Below, in pieces: positions 45,322 through 54,284 of a DNA stretch of 64,000 bases (the first letter of the stretch is position 1; each line of letters begins with the position of its first letter). The stretch is from NCBI GenBank assembly GCA_017983695.1, contig JAGOAX010000012.1, forward strand, positions 1 through 64,000, written 5' to 3'. Origin of the DNA: Ferruginibacter sp. GTDB taxonomy: Bacteria > Bacteroidota > Bacteroidia > Chitinophagales > Chitinophagaceae. The translations under genes were made by a program, and so were the position numbers. The notes under the pieces were generated by a model that saw nothing but the letters and a program-made list of their open reading frames with translations, was not told the origin of the DNA and did no database searches.

Positions 45322-47088
45322 TCACTTTTCTGATTTGTAAATTACTGCCTGGTAAGGCTGCAGCTTTACCACGGATGCTGCAACTTTATCTGTAGTATTG
45401 TAATTACTTAAAACCAAAGTTTTATTTACGCTCTTAAATTCATTAAAATTAAAGTCGATCAATTTTTTTGTAAAGTTTAATAGTACAAAAAAAGTCTCCC
45501 CCTCCATTGTTCTTGTATAAGCAAACACATCCGGATTATCTTTATCCAGCAAAGTAAATTTCCCATAAACCAACGCAGGGTTTTCTTTACGCAGTTTTGT
45601 TAAACGTCTGAAATAATTTAAACAACTGTTTGCATCTTTGTCCTGTGCGGCTGCATTAAGTGTTGTATAATTTTTATTTATTTTCAACCATGGTTTACCA
45701 GTTGTAAAACCTGCATTTGCCGAACTATCCCATTGAAAAGGCGTTCTGCCATTATCTCTCGATGTTTGTTTTTTGTCCTCAAGAAAAGCTTTCAGGTCAC
45801 CGCCTGATTTTTGTAATCCTAAATACCTGTTCCGGGTATCTACATCATTATAATCCTGTATTGAATCAAAGCGGATATTATCCATCCCCAATTCGTCGCC
45901 ATTATAATAATAAGCTGTGCCACGCATTGTTAAAACAAAAGTGGAAAGCATTTTTGATGAAATGGCTCTAAACTCAGGCGCATCATTTCCAAATTTAGAA
46001 ACCATCCGTGGCTGGTCGTGATTGGCTAAAAAAATGGCCAGCCAGCCTTTATCTTTAAACACAGAATCGTACCGTGAAAATATCTGTTTGTATTTTACCA
46101 ATCCAAAATCATTAATATGCTTACCTATGTCAACACTTTCAAAATGATAAGCGATATCCAGTTCTTTTCTTGCAGGGTCAACGAATTTCATAGCATCTTC
46201 CGGCGAACTTCCTGCACCTTCTGCCACCGACATTACATTGTATTTGCTGTATACTTCCCTGTTCATCTCCTGCAAATAATCGTGTAAATGCGGCCCGTTG
46301 CCGTAATATTTTATAATGTTCTTTTCGTAGCCTTTAGGTAAAGCCGGCCAGCTGGTGTCTTTAGATGCAAACTGAAATGCATCCATCCTGAAACCATCAA
46401 TTCCTTTATCTAACCAAAACCGCATAATGCTATACACTTCCTGCCGTAGTTTTGGGTTTTCCCAATTTAAATCGGGTTGCTTTTTTGAAAAGTAATGCAG
46501 GTAATAGGCATTGGTTAATGAGTCGTACCGCCAGGCTTCGCTATTTACGTCAAAAAAACTCCACCGGTAAGTTGGCTTACCTTTCTCTGCAGGCCACCAA
46601 TGGTAATAATTTCTGTAAGGATTGTCACGTGATTTCCTGCTTTCCTGGAACCATTTATGTTCATCCGAACTATGATTAACCACCAGGTCCATTATAAGTT
46701 TTATACCACGCTGGTGCATTTCTTTTAACAGCAGATCAAAATCTTCCATGGTACCAAAATCTTTCATTATGGTTCTGTAATCACTGATATCGTAACCATT
46801 ATCATCATTGGGTGATGTATATATTGGGTTTAACCAAACAGCATCTACACCCAGGCTTTTAATATAATCCAGTTTAGAAATAATACCTTTCAGATCGCCT
46901 ACCCCATCTCCATCACTGTCTTTAAAACTCCGGGGATATACCTGGTATACAACAGCCTCTTTCCACCACTTTTTATTGCTATCTACTATAGTTATTGTAT
47001 TACCTGTTGTAGTACTACTATTATTACATGATGTGATTATTATAACTGTGCAGCAAACAGATGCTAACAGGGATATAATTTTTGTCAT
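45322..47088 (-). CDS. GH13-family alpha-glucosidase-like lipoprotein
   Basis: A 588-residue enzyme of the alpha-amylase family, lipid-anchored (signal ending IIITSC) from ATG at 47088; the frame extends to 47151 without a plausible start. Conserved regions are intact: DLVVNH at about 134-139, GFRMDAF at 232-238 with nucleophile Asp236, Glu290 in AEGAG as acid/base, and ANHDQPR with Asp358. The calcium-type DSDGDGVGDLKGI motif sits near residue 57. The layout resembles oligo-1,6-glucosidase/alpha-glucosidase subfamilies more than endo-amylases. It converges on the LacI gene and diverges from the DapA-like gene. Together with GH65 it suggests alpha-glucan or sucrose-related substrates for the locus. 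Confidence 0.93.
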   Translation of the reverse strand: MTKIISLLASVCCTVIIITSCNNSSTTTGNTITIVDSNKKWWKEAVVYQVYPRSFKDSDGDGVGDLKGIISKLDYIKSLGVDAVWLNPIYTSPNDDNGYDISDYRTIMKDFGTMEDFDLLLKEMHQRGIKLIMDLVVNHSSDEHKWFQESRKSRDNPYRNYYHWWPAEKGKPTYRWSFFDVNSEAWRYDSLTNAYYLHYFSKKQPDLNWENPKLRQEVYSIMRFWLDKGIDGFRMDAFQFASKDTSWPALPKGYEKNIIKYYGNGPHLHDYLQEMNREVYSKYNVMSVAEGAGSSPEDAMKFVDPARKELDIAYHFESVDIGKHINDFGLVKYKQIFSRYDSVFKDKGWLAIFLANHDQPRMVSKFGNDAPEFRAISSKMLSTFVLTMRGTAYYYNGDELGMDNIRFDSIQDYNDVDTRNRYLGLQKSGGDLKAFLEDKKQTSRDNGRTPFQWDSSANAGFTTGKPWLKINKNYTTLNAAAQDKDANSCLNYFRRLTKLRKENPALVYGKFTLLDKDNPDVFAYTRTMEGETFFVLLNFTKKLIDFNFNEFKSVNKTLVLSNYNTTDKVAASVVKLQPYQAVIYKSEK

Positions 47089-47179
47089 ACAGCTTATAGA
47101 TTTAAGTAAGGAATATTTAAATAATAAATGTAGTAGTAAAAAAAATGGCATAAAAATAATAGTACCTAAAAAAGCTTAT

Positions 47180-47191
47180 GCAAACGGTTGA
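47180..47191. promoter_or_regulatory. LacI-type operator-like site between GH13 and the DapA-like gene
   Basis: GCAAACGGTTGA matches the 44226 palindrome at 10 of 12 positions, in the divergent region 92 bp from the GH13 start and 39 bp from the DapA-like start. Confidence 0.4.
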
Positions 47192-47229
47192 TGTGCATTT
47201 TTTTTCTACCTTAGAAAAAAAATACGGAC

Positions 47230-48135
47230 ATGAGTATACAATGGACAGGCGTTATGCCGGCACTTACAACAAAATTTACTGCTGATGACAAATTAGACCT
47301 GCCATTGTTTGAAAAAAATCTGGATGCACAGTTGGCAGCGGGAGTAAACGGAATTATACTGGGCGGCACTTTAGGCGAAGCAAGTGTATTAACCACCGAC
47401 GAAAAAGAAATACTGATAAAGTTTGCTGTAGAAAAATGTGCCGGTAAAGTGCCGGTAATATTAAACATTGCCGAAGGCGCCACCAAAGATGCTTTGCAAC
47501 AGGCCGTATATGCTAAGGTATGGGGTGCAAAAGGAATTATGGCCTTGCCACCAATGCGGTATAAAACCGACCATAGGGAAACAGTTACTTATTTTAAAAC
47601 CATTGCCGACTCTACCGATTTACCAATAATGATCTACAACAATCCTGTAGATTATAAAACTGATGTTACACTGGATATGTTTGCTGACTTGACTGAATGT
47701 AAAAATATACAGGCTGTTAAAGAAAGTACCAGGGATGTTACCAATGTTACAAGAATGAAAAACCGGTTTGGAGACCGCTATAAAATTTTATGTGGTGTAG
47801 ATACTTTGGCTATGGAAGAACTTTGCCTTGGTGCTGATGGATGGGTTGCAGGTTTGGTTTGTGCTTTTCCTGCAGAAACTGTTACCATTTTTAATTTAGT
47901 AAAAGCAGGCAGAATTGCAGAAGCCACAAAAATTTACCGCTGGTTTATGCCTTTATTGGAATTAGATATTCATGCTAAGCTGGTACAGTATATTAAACTT
48001 GCCGAAACACAGGCCGGTATAGGATCGGAAAGTGTGAGGGCCCCACGATTAACCTTAATTGGAGAAGAAAGAGAACGCATTTTAAAAATAATAAATGATG
48101 GAATAGCTGCAAGACCAGTGTTACCTAAAGCTTAA
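47230..48135 (+). CDS. DapA/NAL-family lyase, possibly hydroxyproline pathway deaminase
   Basis: A 301-residue (beta/alpha)8 Schiff-base aldolase/lyase. Family residues: GGTLGEAS at 45-52, Tyr136 in YNNP, and Lys164 in AVKEST as the Schiff-base lysine. The family covers dihydrodipicolinate synthase, N-acetylneuraminate lyase and 1-pyrroline-4-hydroxy-2-carboxylate deaminase. The nearby proline-racemase-family epimerase (49461) makes the last plausible: together they would handle trans-4-hydroxyproline, though the D-hydroxyproline oxidase and the semialdehyde dehydrogenase are not seen here. It is not biosynthetic DapA by context, but sequence alone does not exclude it. It is convergent with the sterol-desaturase-like gene, so it is not in an operon with the epimerase. 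Confidence 0.85.
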   Translation: MSIQWTGVMPALTTKFTADDKLDLPLFEKNLDAQLAAGVNGIILGGTLGEASVLTTDEKEILIKFAVEKCAGKVPVILNIAEGATKDALQQAVYAKVWGAKGIMALPPMRYKTDHRETVTYFKTIADSTDLPIMIYNNPVDYKTDVTLDMFADLTECKNIQAVKESTRDVTNVTRMKNRFGDRYKILCGVDTLAMEELCLGADGWVAGLVCAFPAETVTIFNLVKAGRIAEATKIYRWFMPLLELDIHAKLVQYIKLAETQAGIGSESVRAPRLTLIGEERERILKIINDGIAARPVLPKA

Positions 48136-48154
48136 AAGTCAATTTGATATTTTT

Positions 48155-49417
48155 TTATGCTGCAACTTTTATTTTGTTTACTGCATATTTTAAAATCCAA
48201 ATAGCAACAAAAGTAGATACGGCAAAATATGCAAGCAGTACATAGCTGATTGCTGAAGATATTTTATCAGAGCCAAACCAATCGCCTAAAAGAAAAACAA
48301 TAATAATCCCGATAATATTTTTAATTACATCCCATACAATAGCATATTTACTGCCATCCATTAATTCGGTAAACGCATACACAAATAAAAATACAAAGGC
48401 TCCATATAAAAAAATAAACGGCTTACCAATTGCTGCAATATTACCAAACAGGTAACTCACCAGCAACAACAGCAGTACCAGTTGCACCCAGCTCCACACC
48501 AATAATAATTTCGATTCCGGCGACCTGTATTTTTCAAAATGATATACATCTTCAATTTTATATACCGGGTACTTTGCTTCAACATCTGCAGGGCGCCAGC
48601 CGGTTGGCATAAACCAGATTCTTATTTTATCCCACCAGCTTTTAGTGCGCAACGCATCTTTTGTTAATAACCACAGGTGTTGAAAATTTATTTTTATCGG
48701 GTTCCAGGTTTGCGAAGGCCGGGTAATACCGTATACTGGTTTTACGTCCGGTAATTCTTTCTGGAAAGTGCCAAATATTTTATCCCAAAAAATAAATATC
48801 TGTCCTAAATTTTTATCCAGGTACTCTTTATTAATAGCATGATGTACCCGGTGATGAGAAGGTGTAACAATTATTTTTTCGAGAAAACCCATTTTACCAA
48901 TATGCTGGGTATGATACCAGAATTGTGCAAAAAGATGCAATGGCGCTACAACAGCAATCACTTCTGCAGGCACACCAAAGAGTGCCGCAGGCAAAAGTAA
49001 TATCACAAATAATCTTACAAAAACAGAAATACTCTGGCGTAAGGCACAGGCAAGGTTAAACTCTTCGCTGCTGTGATGGATGATATGGCTGTTCCAGAAA
49101 AAATTGATCTTATGATCGAGCAGGTGTACCACATAACCTGCAAAATCCAATACCACAAACGCAATCAAATAAGTAAGCCAGCTTAGTTTTACATGGGTAA
49201 TTGCCAAATGGCTGAGCAGCCATTCGTAACTGATAATGGCAATACTTAAACCCAATACATCTTTGGTAACATTGGTTACCCCGGAGCTTAAACTGGAGAT
49301 CATATCCATATTCTGCACCGTATCTTTTCCCTTACGCACACCATACCATTTTTCAAATAATACCAATAGTAAAAATGCAGGCATTGCAAAGAGTAAAATT
49401 TTTCCGTATTGTTCCAT
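48155..49417 (-). CDS. Sterol desaturase/fatty-acid-hydroxylase-family membrane protein
   Basis: A 420-residue integral membrane di-iron oxygenase of the fatty acid hydroxylase superfamily. Histidine clusters are visible: HLLDH about residue 97-101, HIIHH about 110-114, and HHRVHH about 187-192, consistent with iron binding. About eight hydrophobic segments, four near the N-terminus around the His motifs and three or four after residue 300, suggest an added C-terminal membrane domain. Substrate unknown; bacterial members hydroxylate lipids such as ornithine lipids, carotenoids or sterol-like compounds. It converges on the DapA-like gene and diverges from the epimerase, so it is likely independent of both. 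Confidence 0.87.
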   Translation of the reverse strand: MEQYGKILLFAMPAFLLLVLFEKWYGVRKGKDTVQNMDMISSLSSGVTNVTKDVLGLSIAIISYEWLLSHLAITHVKLSWLTYLIAFVVLDFAGYVVHLLDHKINFFWNSHIIHHSSEEFNLACALRQSISVFVRLFVILLLPAALFGVPAEVIAVVAPLHLFAQFWYHTQHIGKMGFLEKIIVTPSHHRVHHAINKEYLDKNLGQIFIFWDKIFGTFQKELPDVKPVYGITRPSQTWNPIKINFQHLWLLTKDALRTKSWWDKIRIWFMPTGWRPADVEAKYPVYKIEDVYHFEKYRSPESKLLLVWSWVQLVLLLLLVSYLFGNIAAIGKPFIFLYGAFVFLFVYAFTELMDGSKYAIVWDVIKNIIGIIIVFLLGDWFGSDKISSAISYVLLAYFAVSTFVAIWILKYAVNKIKVAA

Positions 49418-49460
49418 ATAGAAAGTTTGATTAAGTTGCAGTACAAATTTAGCAAATCAA

Positions 49461-50462
49461 ATGAAACAAACCTTTTTTTGCATTGATGCCCATACCTGCG
49501 GTAATCCCGTTCGTTTAGTAAAAGAAGGCGGTCCGCAACTTATGGGTAACAACATGAGTGAAAAACGCCAGCACTTTTTAGCTGATTATGACTGGATAAG
49601 AAAAGGATTAATGTTTGAACCACGTGGACATGATATGATGAGTGGAAGTATTTTATATGCACCACACGATCCGAAAAATGATGTAGCCGTTTTATTTATT
49701 GAAACAAGTGGTTGCCTGCCCATGTGTGGCCATGGCACCATTGGTACCATTACCATTGCTATTGAAGAAGGATTGATACAACCCAAACAGGAAGGCATTG
49801 TAAGAATGGAAGCACCGGCTGGCCTGGTTATGATAAATTATACTACTGAAGGTTCGAAAGTAAAAAGTGTAAAGCTTACCAATGTGCCGTCATTTCTTCA
49901 TTCAACAGCATTAACAGCAACCTGCCCCGAATTAGGTGAACTGATAATTGATGTTAGCTATGGTGGAAATTTTTATGCCATAGTTGATGTACAGAAAAAT
50001 TTCAAAGGCCTTGAACATTACAGCGCCGATAAATTAATTGCATGGGCAAGAGAGCTTAGAAAAAATATTAATGCCAAATATGAATTTGTACACCCGGAAG
50101 ATGAAACGATAAAAGGTTGCAGTCATATTTTATGGACAGGTGCTGTGCTGGATAAAACCTCTACTGCACGTAATGCAGTTTTTTATGGCGATAAAGCTAT
50201 CGACCGCAGCCCCTGCGGCACCGGCACTTCGGCACGTATGGCGCAATGGTATGCTAAAGGAAAATTAAAAGCCGGCGATGAATTTATACATGAAAGTATA
50301 ATCGGCAGTAAATTTATCGGCACAATTGAAGAAGAAACATTTGTAGGTAATATACCAGCCATTAGGCCTGGTATTGAGGGCTGGGCGAAAATTTACGGGC
50401 AAAATATTATTACTATTGATACAGATGATGATCCTTATGCTTTGGGGTTTCAGGTATTATAA
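49461..50462 (+). CDS. Proline racemase-family 4-hydroxyproline epimerase
   Basis: A 333-residue enzyme with both catalytic cysteines: Cys89 in MCGHGTIG and Cys252 in SPCGTGTSARMA. Two Cys favour an epimerase/racemase over the dehydratases, which replace one with Ser or Thr. It probably interconverts trans-4-hydroxy-L-proline and cis-4-hydroxy-D-proline, the entry step of hydroxyproline use; proline racemase activity is an alternative. The DapA-family gene at 47230 could supply the deaminase step. Nearby GH28 and GH92 genes suggest degradation of plant or animal glycoproteins, where hydroxyproline is released. It ends 3 nt before the GH28 stop on the other strand. Confidence 0.9.
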   Translation: MKQTFFCIDAHTCGNPVRLVKEGGPQLMGNNMSEKRQHFLADYDWIRKGLMFEPRGHDMMSGSILYAPHDPKNDVAVLFIETSGCLPMCGHGTIGTITIAIEEGLIQPKQEGIVRMEAPAGLVMINYTTEGSKVKSVKLTNVPSFLHSTALTATCPELGELIIDVSYGGNFYAIVDVQKNFKGLEHYSADKLIAWARELRKNINAKYEFVHPEDETIKGCSHILWTGAVLDKTSTARNAVFYGDKAIDRSPCGTGTSARMAQWYAKGKLKAGDEFIHESIIGSKFIGTIEEETFVGNIPAIRPGIEGWAKIYGQNIITIDTDDDPYALGFQVL

Positions 50463-50465
50463 GAA

Positions 50466-51905
50466 CTATTTTTTTATGGCCTCGAGTTTATCCGGGAAAG
50501 CAGCAATGCCTTCTACATTAAACAACTTCAATGTATCTACATTTTTACTTTCGATAACATAGGCAAAGTAATTTGGTTTTACAGCTCCCCATTGTACACT
50601 GCAGTTTCTTACCGTAATACTTTTAGCTGCATCAAAATAAAAACCGGAAGTACTGCCTTTTACAAAACCTTCTGCATTAGAAGGCCGACGATCATAAACA
50701 CCACCGGCAATTGAAGTTGTTTTATCAATAAAAACATCCACATTATCAAAGAATATATTGGAAATTTTATCGTTTGATTCTGCACTTACATACACGCCGT
50801 TTTCGCTGGTGCATTTAATATTGCTGAAGTAAATATTTTTCACTTCCCCAACTCTTCCTTCAGTTACACCTTTAGGAAAACGCCAGTTGGCATCTTTGTT
50901 ATTACCATTGGCACGGCGGTAGGCGGTAATATAAATTGGCTCTGCTTTTCCCCACCATACATCGCTGAATAAATGCCCTTCAATGATCATGTTACTGAAA
51001 ATAACATCACTCACCACACCTTCATCCCTGTTTTGTATGCCCACACCACGGTTACTTTTTTTAATGATACAATTATTAAAAACTACCTGCCTGATGGTGT
51101 CCATATTTTCTGATCCGATCTTTATTGCACAACTTCTGCTCGTCATGGTGCAATTAGTAACTGTAATATTTTCGCAAGGGCCAAACTCTTCAAACTCCCT
51201 GCGGTTTTTTAGACAAATGCAATCATCGCCGCTTTCAATATAACAATCGCTGATGCGTACATTTTTACAATGGTCTAAATCAATCCCATCGCTGTTACGC
51301 ACTTTTAAACTGTTGAGTAAAGTAATACCGCTGATGACAACATCGTTACAACCTACCAAATGCACCGTCCAGTAAGCGGAGTTACCAATATGGATATTGT
51401 TGATGCGGATATTATTGCCGCCAATAATCGTAAGCACATGTGGCCTTGGATCTAAAATATTAAAGGGCTTCAGTATATAAGAATCTTCAAGTTCTGCTCC
51501 CATAAAAGAAATGCCATTGCCATTGATTTCGCCGGCACCGCTGATAGTAAGATTGCTGATATTTTCTCCGCCGATCCAGATTGTTCCTTCGCCGGGATTA
51601 TTCCTGAATGCATTTTTAGTATATACTTTTTCATTGGGATTGGCCAATACTTTTGCTCCGGCTTCCACATGAAAATCGATATTTGATTTTAAATTGAATG
51701 GAGAAGCCATAAAAGTAAACGGCGCAGGAATCAACACCTGCCCGCCTGTTTTACTGCAGGCATCAATGGCTTTTTGAATGGCAATGGCATCATCAGTTTT
51801 ACCGTCACCTTTTGCGCCAAAATTTTTAATGCTGTAAACTCTTTGTGCAGTTAATGGTAAAACGATAACAGCATAAAGAATAAAGAATAATATTTTTTTA
51901 AGCAT
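50466..51905 (-). CDS. Exported GH28-family (polygalacturonase-like) protein
   Basis: A 479-residue right-handed parallel beta-helix protein with signal peptide 1-20 (ends LTAQ). The N-terminal pectate-lyase-like segment (YSIKNFGAKGDGKTDDAIAI) is classic. Catalytic blocks are partly altered: NSDGIDLD replaces the NTDG motif, SGDDCI keeps the Asp pair, but the GHG block reads SCAIKIGSE and lacks the histidine. The family also includes rhamnogalacturonan and other exo-acting members with such changes, so it may act on pectin side structures rather than as a polygalacturonase. It follows the GH92 gene by 4 nt and is the last of the minus-strand group. Confidence 0.87.
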   Translation of the reverse strand: MLKKILFFILYAVIVLPLTAQRVYSIKNFGAKGDGKTDDAIAIQKAIDACSKTGGQVLIPAPFTFMASPFNLKSNIDFHVEAGAKVLANPNEKVYTKNAFRNNPGEGTIWIGGENISNLTISGAGEINGNGISFMGAELEDSYILKPFNILDPRPHVLTIIGGNNIRINNIHIGNSAYWTVHLVGCNDVVISGITLLNSLKVRNSDGIDLDHCKNVRISDCYIESGDDCICLKNRREFEEFGPCENITVTNCTMTSRSCAIKIGSENMDTIRQVVFNNCIIKKSNRGVGIQNRDEGVVSDVIFSNMIIEGHLFSDVWWGKAEPIYITAYRRANGNNKDANWRFPKGVTEGRVGEVKNIYFSNIKCTSENGVYVSAESNDKISNIFFDNVDVFIDKTTSIAGGVYDRRPSNAEGFVKGSTSGFYFDAAKSITVRNCSVQWGAVKPNYFAYVIESKNVDTLKLFNVEGIAAFPDKLEAIKK

Positions 51906-51909
51906 AAAT

Positions 51910-54240
51910 TTATTGAGTTAAGGATGAGGGTCTGTTACTAGCTTTGCTACCCCATAGTGTGGGTGTGTCTGCTAATTCAATTTCAATCAGGCCGCCTTTC
52001 ATAATATCAGCATAGCGGATAAAATTTTTATCGTACTGTTTTCCATTCCATAGTACCTTTTTGATATAAACAGATTGAGCAGATTGCTTTTTACAAATTA
52101 TCCTTAGTTGCTGATTTTGCAATTTTAAAGTTATTGTATCAAATAATGGCGTACACAAAAGATACTCATCCGATACAGGATTTAACATATAAAAGCCCAT
52201 TGCAGCAAATACATACCAGGCACTCATCTGGCCGGCATCATCATTACCACTTAATCCGCCTGCTCCATCACTGTATTCTTCCGCCAAAATCTTTTGCACT
52301 ATACGTTGTGTTTTAAAAGGCGAACCGGTATAGTTATACAAAAAAGGAATTTGATGCCCCGGCTCATTGCCATGCCAGTATTCATTTTTTGCAAATAAAC
52401 TGTCTAATGCGTTTTCCAGTTTTTTTGTGCCGCCCATTATTTTAGAAAGTCCATTTACATCCTGCGGCACATAAAAAGTATATTGCCTTGGCGTACCTTC
52501 TGTAATATAGCTTTCTCTTTTATCTGCATAAAATGGCACTACCCATTTTCCATTGCTGTATTTCCCTCTCACCATTCCAACAGATTTATCAAAAATATTC
52601 TTATAATTAAACGAACGTTGTTGCAGTATTTTATAATCTGCAGTTTTATTTAAACCCTTTGCAACAACACTTAATGCGTAATCATCAAAAGCATATTCCA
52701 ATGTTCTGCTTACCTGTTCCTTTTTATGAAAAGCTTCCTGTACGCTATCTTCCATTGGTATAAAGCCATATTTTATGTAAGATGGCAAAGCCCTTCGACC
52801 CATACCATTTTTATATTCCTCAAAACTTGCTGGAGAATCAAATGCGTTTTTCCGCATTAATTTGTATGCAGCATTTATGTCATAATTACGGATGCCCTTA
52901 TTATAAGCTGATGCAATAAAAGCGGTAGCGTGGTCGCCAATCATTGCAGCCGTATAACTATTCCAGCAAGGGAAAATAGGCAGCCAGCCACCCTGCTGTC
53001 CTTTTAAAATAACAGATTGTACAAATTGATTTACCAACCGGGGTTGCAGTATTTCAAATAATGGCAACTGTGCCCTGTAAATATCCCACATCGAAAAATC
53101 ATCATAGTAATTACCATCAGCAATCTTTTTTAATTCGTAATTACCTGCAAATTTTGGATACATCCCATCCACATCATTAAACAACCGGGGGTGCTGCATG
53201 GCATGGTACATGGCGGTATAAAAAACTCTTTTATTTTTTTCATTAGCAGTCTGCACTTTTACCTGCGCTAAAGCTTTTTCCCAAATTTGTTTTGATTGTG
53301 AAAATATCTCATCGAAGCTCTGCTCTCCAATTTCTGATTGCAGATTTTTCTTTGCTCCATCTAGGCTGCTGAATGAAGTACCGATACGAATACGTAGCTG
53401 TTCACCAGTATTCATTTTAAATCCAACAAATGCACCAATGTTTTTTTTATCACGGATACTGTCAACCAAAAAAATTTCATTGCCGCTAAACGTGCCGCTT
53501 GCTACACTTTTCTTTTCTACCTTAATAAAAAACCAGCCGCTGAAACCAGCAGGCGTACCCCAGCCCTGGTAAATACGGTGCGCCGGATTGTAGCCATATA
53601 TTTCACCCTTTGCTGCATCAACTTTTACAAAACCTTTTTCTTTATCGCTGTTGGGCATTACAAGCAAATACAAACTATCCTCCTGCTGCATGGTAAACTG
53701 CATCATACCACAACGCAATGTGGAAGTAATTTCACTAACAATACTACCCGCTGTTAATTTATAATAAGCCGGTGATGTAATTTCATTGCTGTGAGAAAAC
53801 GGAACAGCGTATTCCTTTGCATCAGTTTTTAATTTTCCCACAACAGGCATAATGGTAAAGCTGCCATAATCCTGTGTACAGGAACCGCTGAGCCAATGTG
53901 TACCTCTAAAGCCACTCAGCATATTGTCTTTATAAAAGTAAGGTGGCTGACATTTTATTTCTGTTTGCCTGGTTTGTGGTGTCCATTGCGTCATTGCAAA
54001 GGGCAGCGTTACAGCCGGAATAGTATTGGCATTGGTTTCTGTACCCCCGGCTTCGCTATGTTTTATTGCGCTGATCGTTGTTGCAGATGCTGTGCCTGAT
54101 AAAGGTTGTACGTACTGTATCAGGTTTTGTGCAGTCAATTGCATCGCTATAAAAAATAAAATTGCTGTCGCAATTATTTTTTTTGTGTTACCAGCTTCGG
54201 TAATACTATTCAGCTTCATATGCGTCGCACTCTTGTACAT
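51910..54240 (-). CDS. GH92-family alpha-mannosidase
   Basis: A 776-residue exported exo-alpha-mannosidase family enzyme acting on N-glycan or mannan alpha-mannosides with calcium and net inversion. The first ATG is at 54240; a second at 54219 gives a shorter, equally plausible signal peptide (ending MQLTAQ). The N-terminal beta-sandwich (residues about 40-290) and the (alpha/alpha)6 catalytic domain are visible, including the motif GNEPGHQIPFLYNYTGSP near residue 634 and SGNDDAGQMSAWYVF near 672, where Asp/Glu bind calcium and catalyse. Linkage specificity cannot be read. It lies 44 nt after the symporter stop and 4 nt before GH28, so cotranscription is likely. Confidence 0.92.
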   Translation of the reverse strand: MYKSATHMKLNSITEAGNTKKIIATAILFFIAMQLTAQNLIQYVQPLSGTASATTISAIKHSEAGGTETNANTIPAVTLPFAMTQWTPQTRQTEIKCQPPYFYKDNMLSGFRGTHWLSGSCTQDYGSFTIMPVVGKLKTDAKEYAVPFSHSNEITSPAYYKLTAGSIVSEITSTLRCGMMQFTMQQEDSLYLLVMPNSDKEKGFVKVDAAKGEIYGYNPAHRIYQGWGTPAGFSGWFFIKVEKKSVASGTFSGNEIFLVDSIRDKKNIGAFVGFKMNTGEQLRIRIGTSFSSLDGAKKNLQSEIGEQSFDEIFSQSKQIWEKALAQVKVQTANEKNKRVFYTAMYHAMQHPRLFNDVDGMYPKFAGNYELKKIADGNYYDDFSMWDIYRAQLPLFEILQPRLVNQFVQSVILKGQQGGWLPIFPCWNSYTAAMIGDHATAFIASAYNKGIRNYDINAAYKLMRKNAFDSPASFEEYKNGMGRRALPSYIKYGFIPMEDSVQEAFHKKEQVSRTLEYAFDDYALSVVAKGLNKTADYKILQQRSFNYKNIFDKSVGMVRGKYSNGKWVVPFYADKRESYITEGTPRQYTFYVPQDVNGLSKIMGGTKKLENALDSLFAKNEYWHGNEPGHQIPFLYNYTGSPFKTQRIVQKILAEEYSDGAGGLSGNDDAGQMSAWYVFAAMGFYMLNPVSDEYLLCTPLFDTITLKLQNQQLRIICKKQSAQSVYIKKVLWNGKQYDKNFIRYADIMKGGLIEIELADTPTLWGSKASNRPSSLTQ

Positions 54241-54284
54241 TTATTCTTTATTGAACGTTTTATTTTGCTGCTCCATTATGCAAT

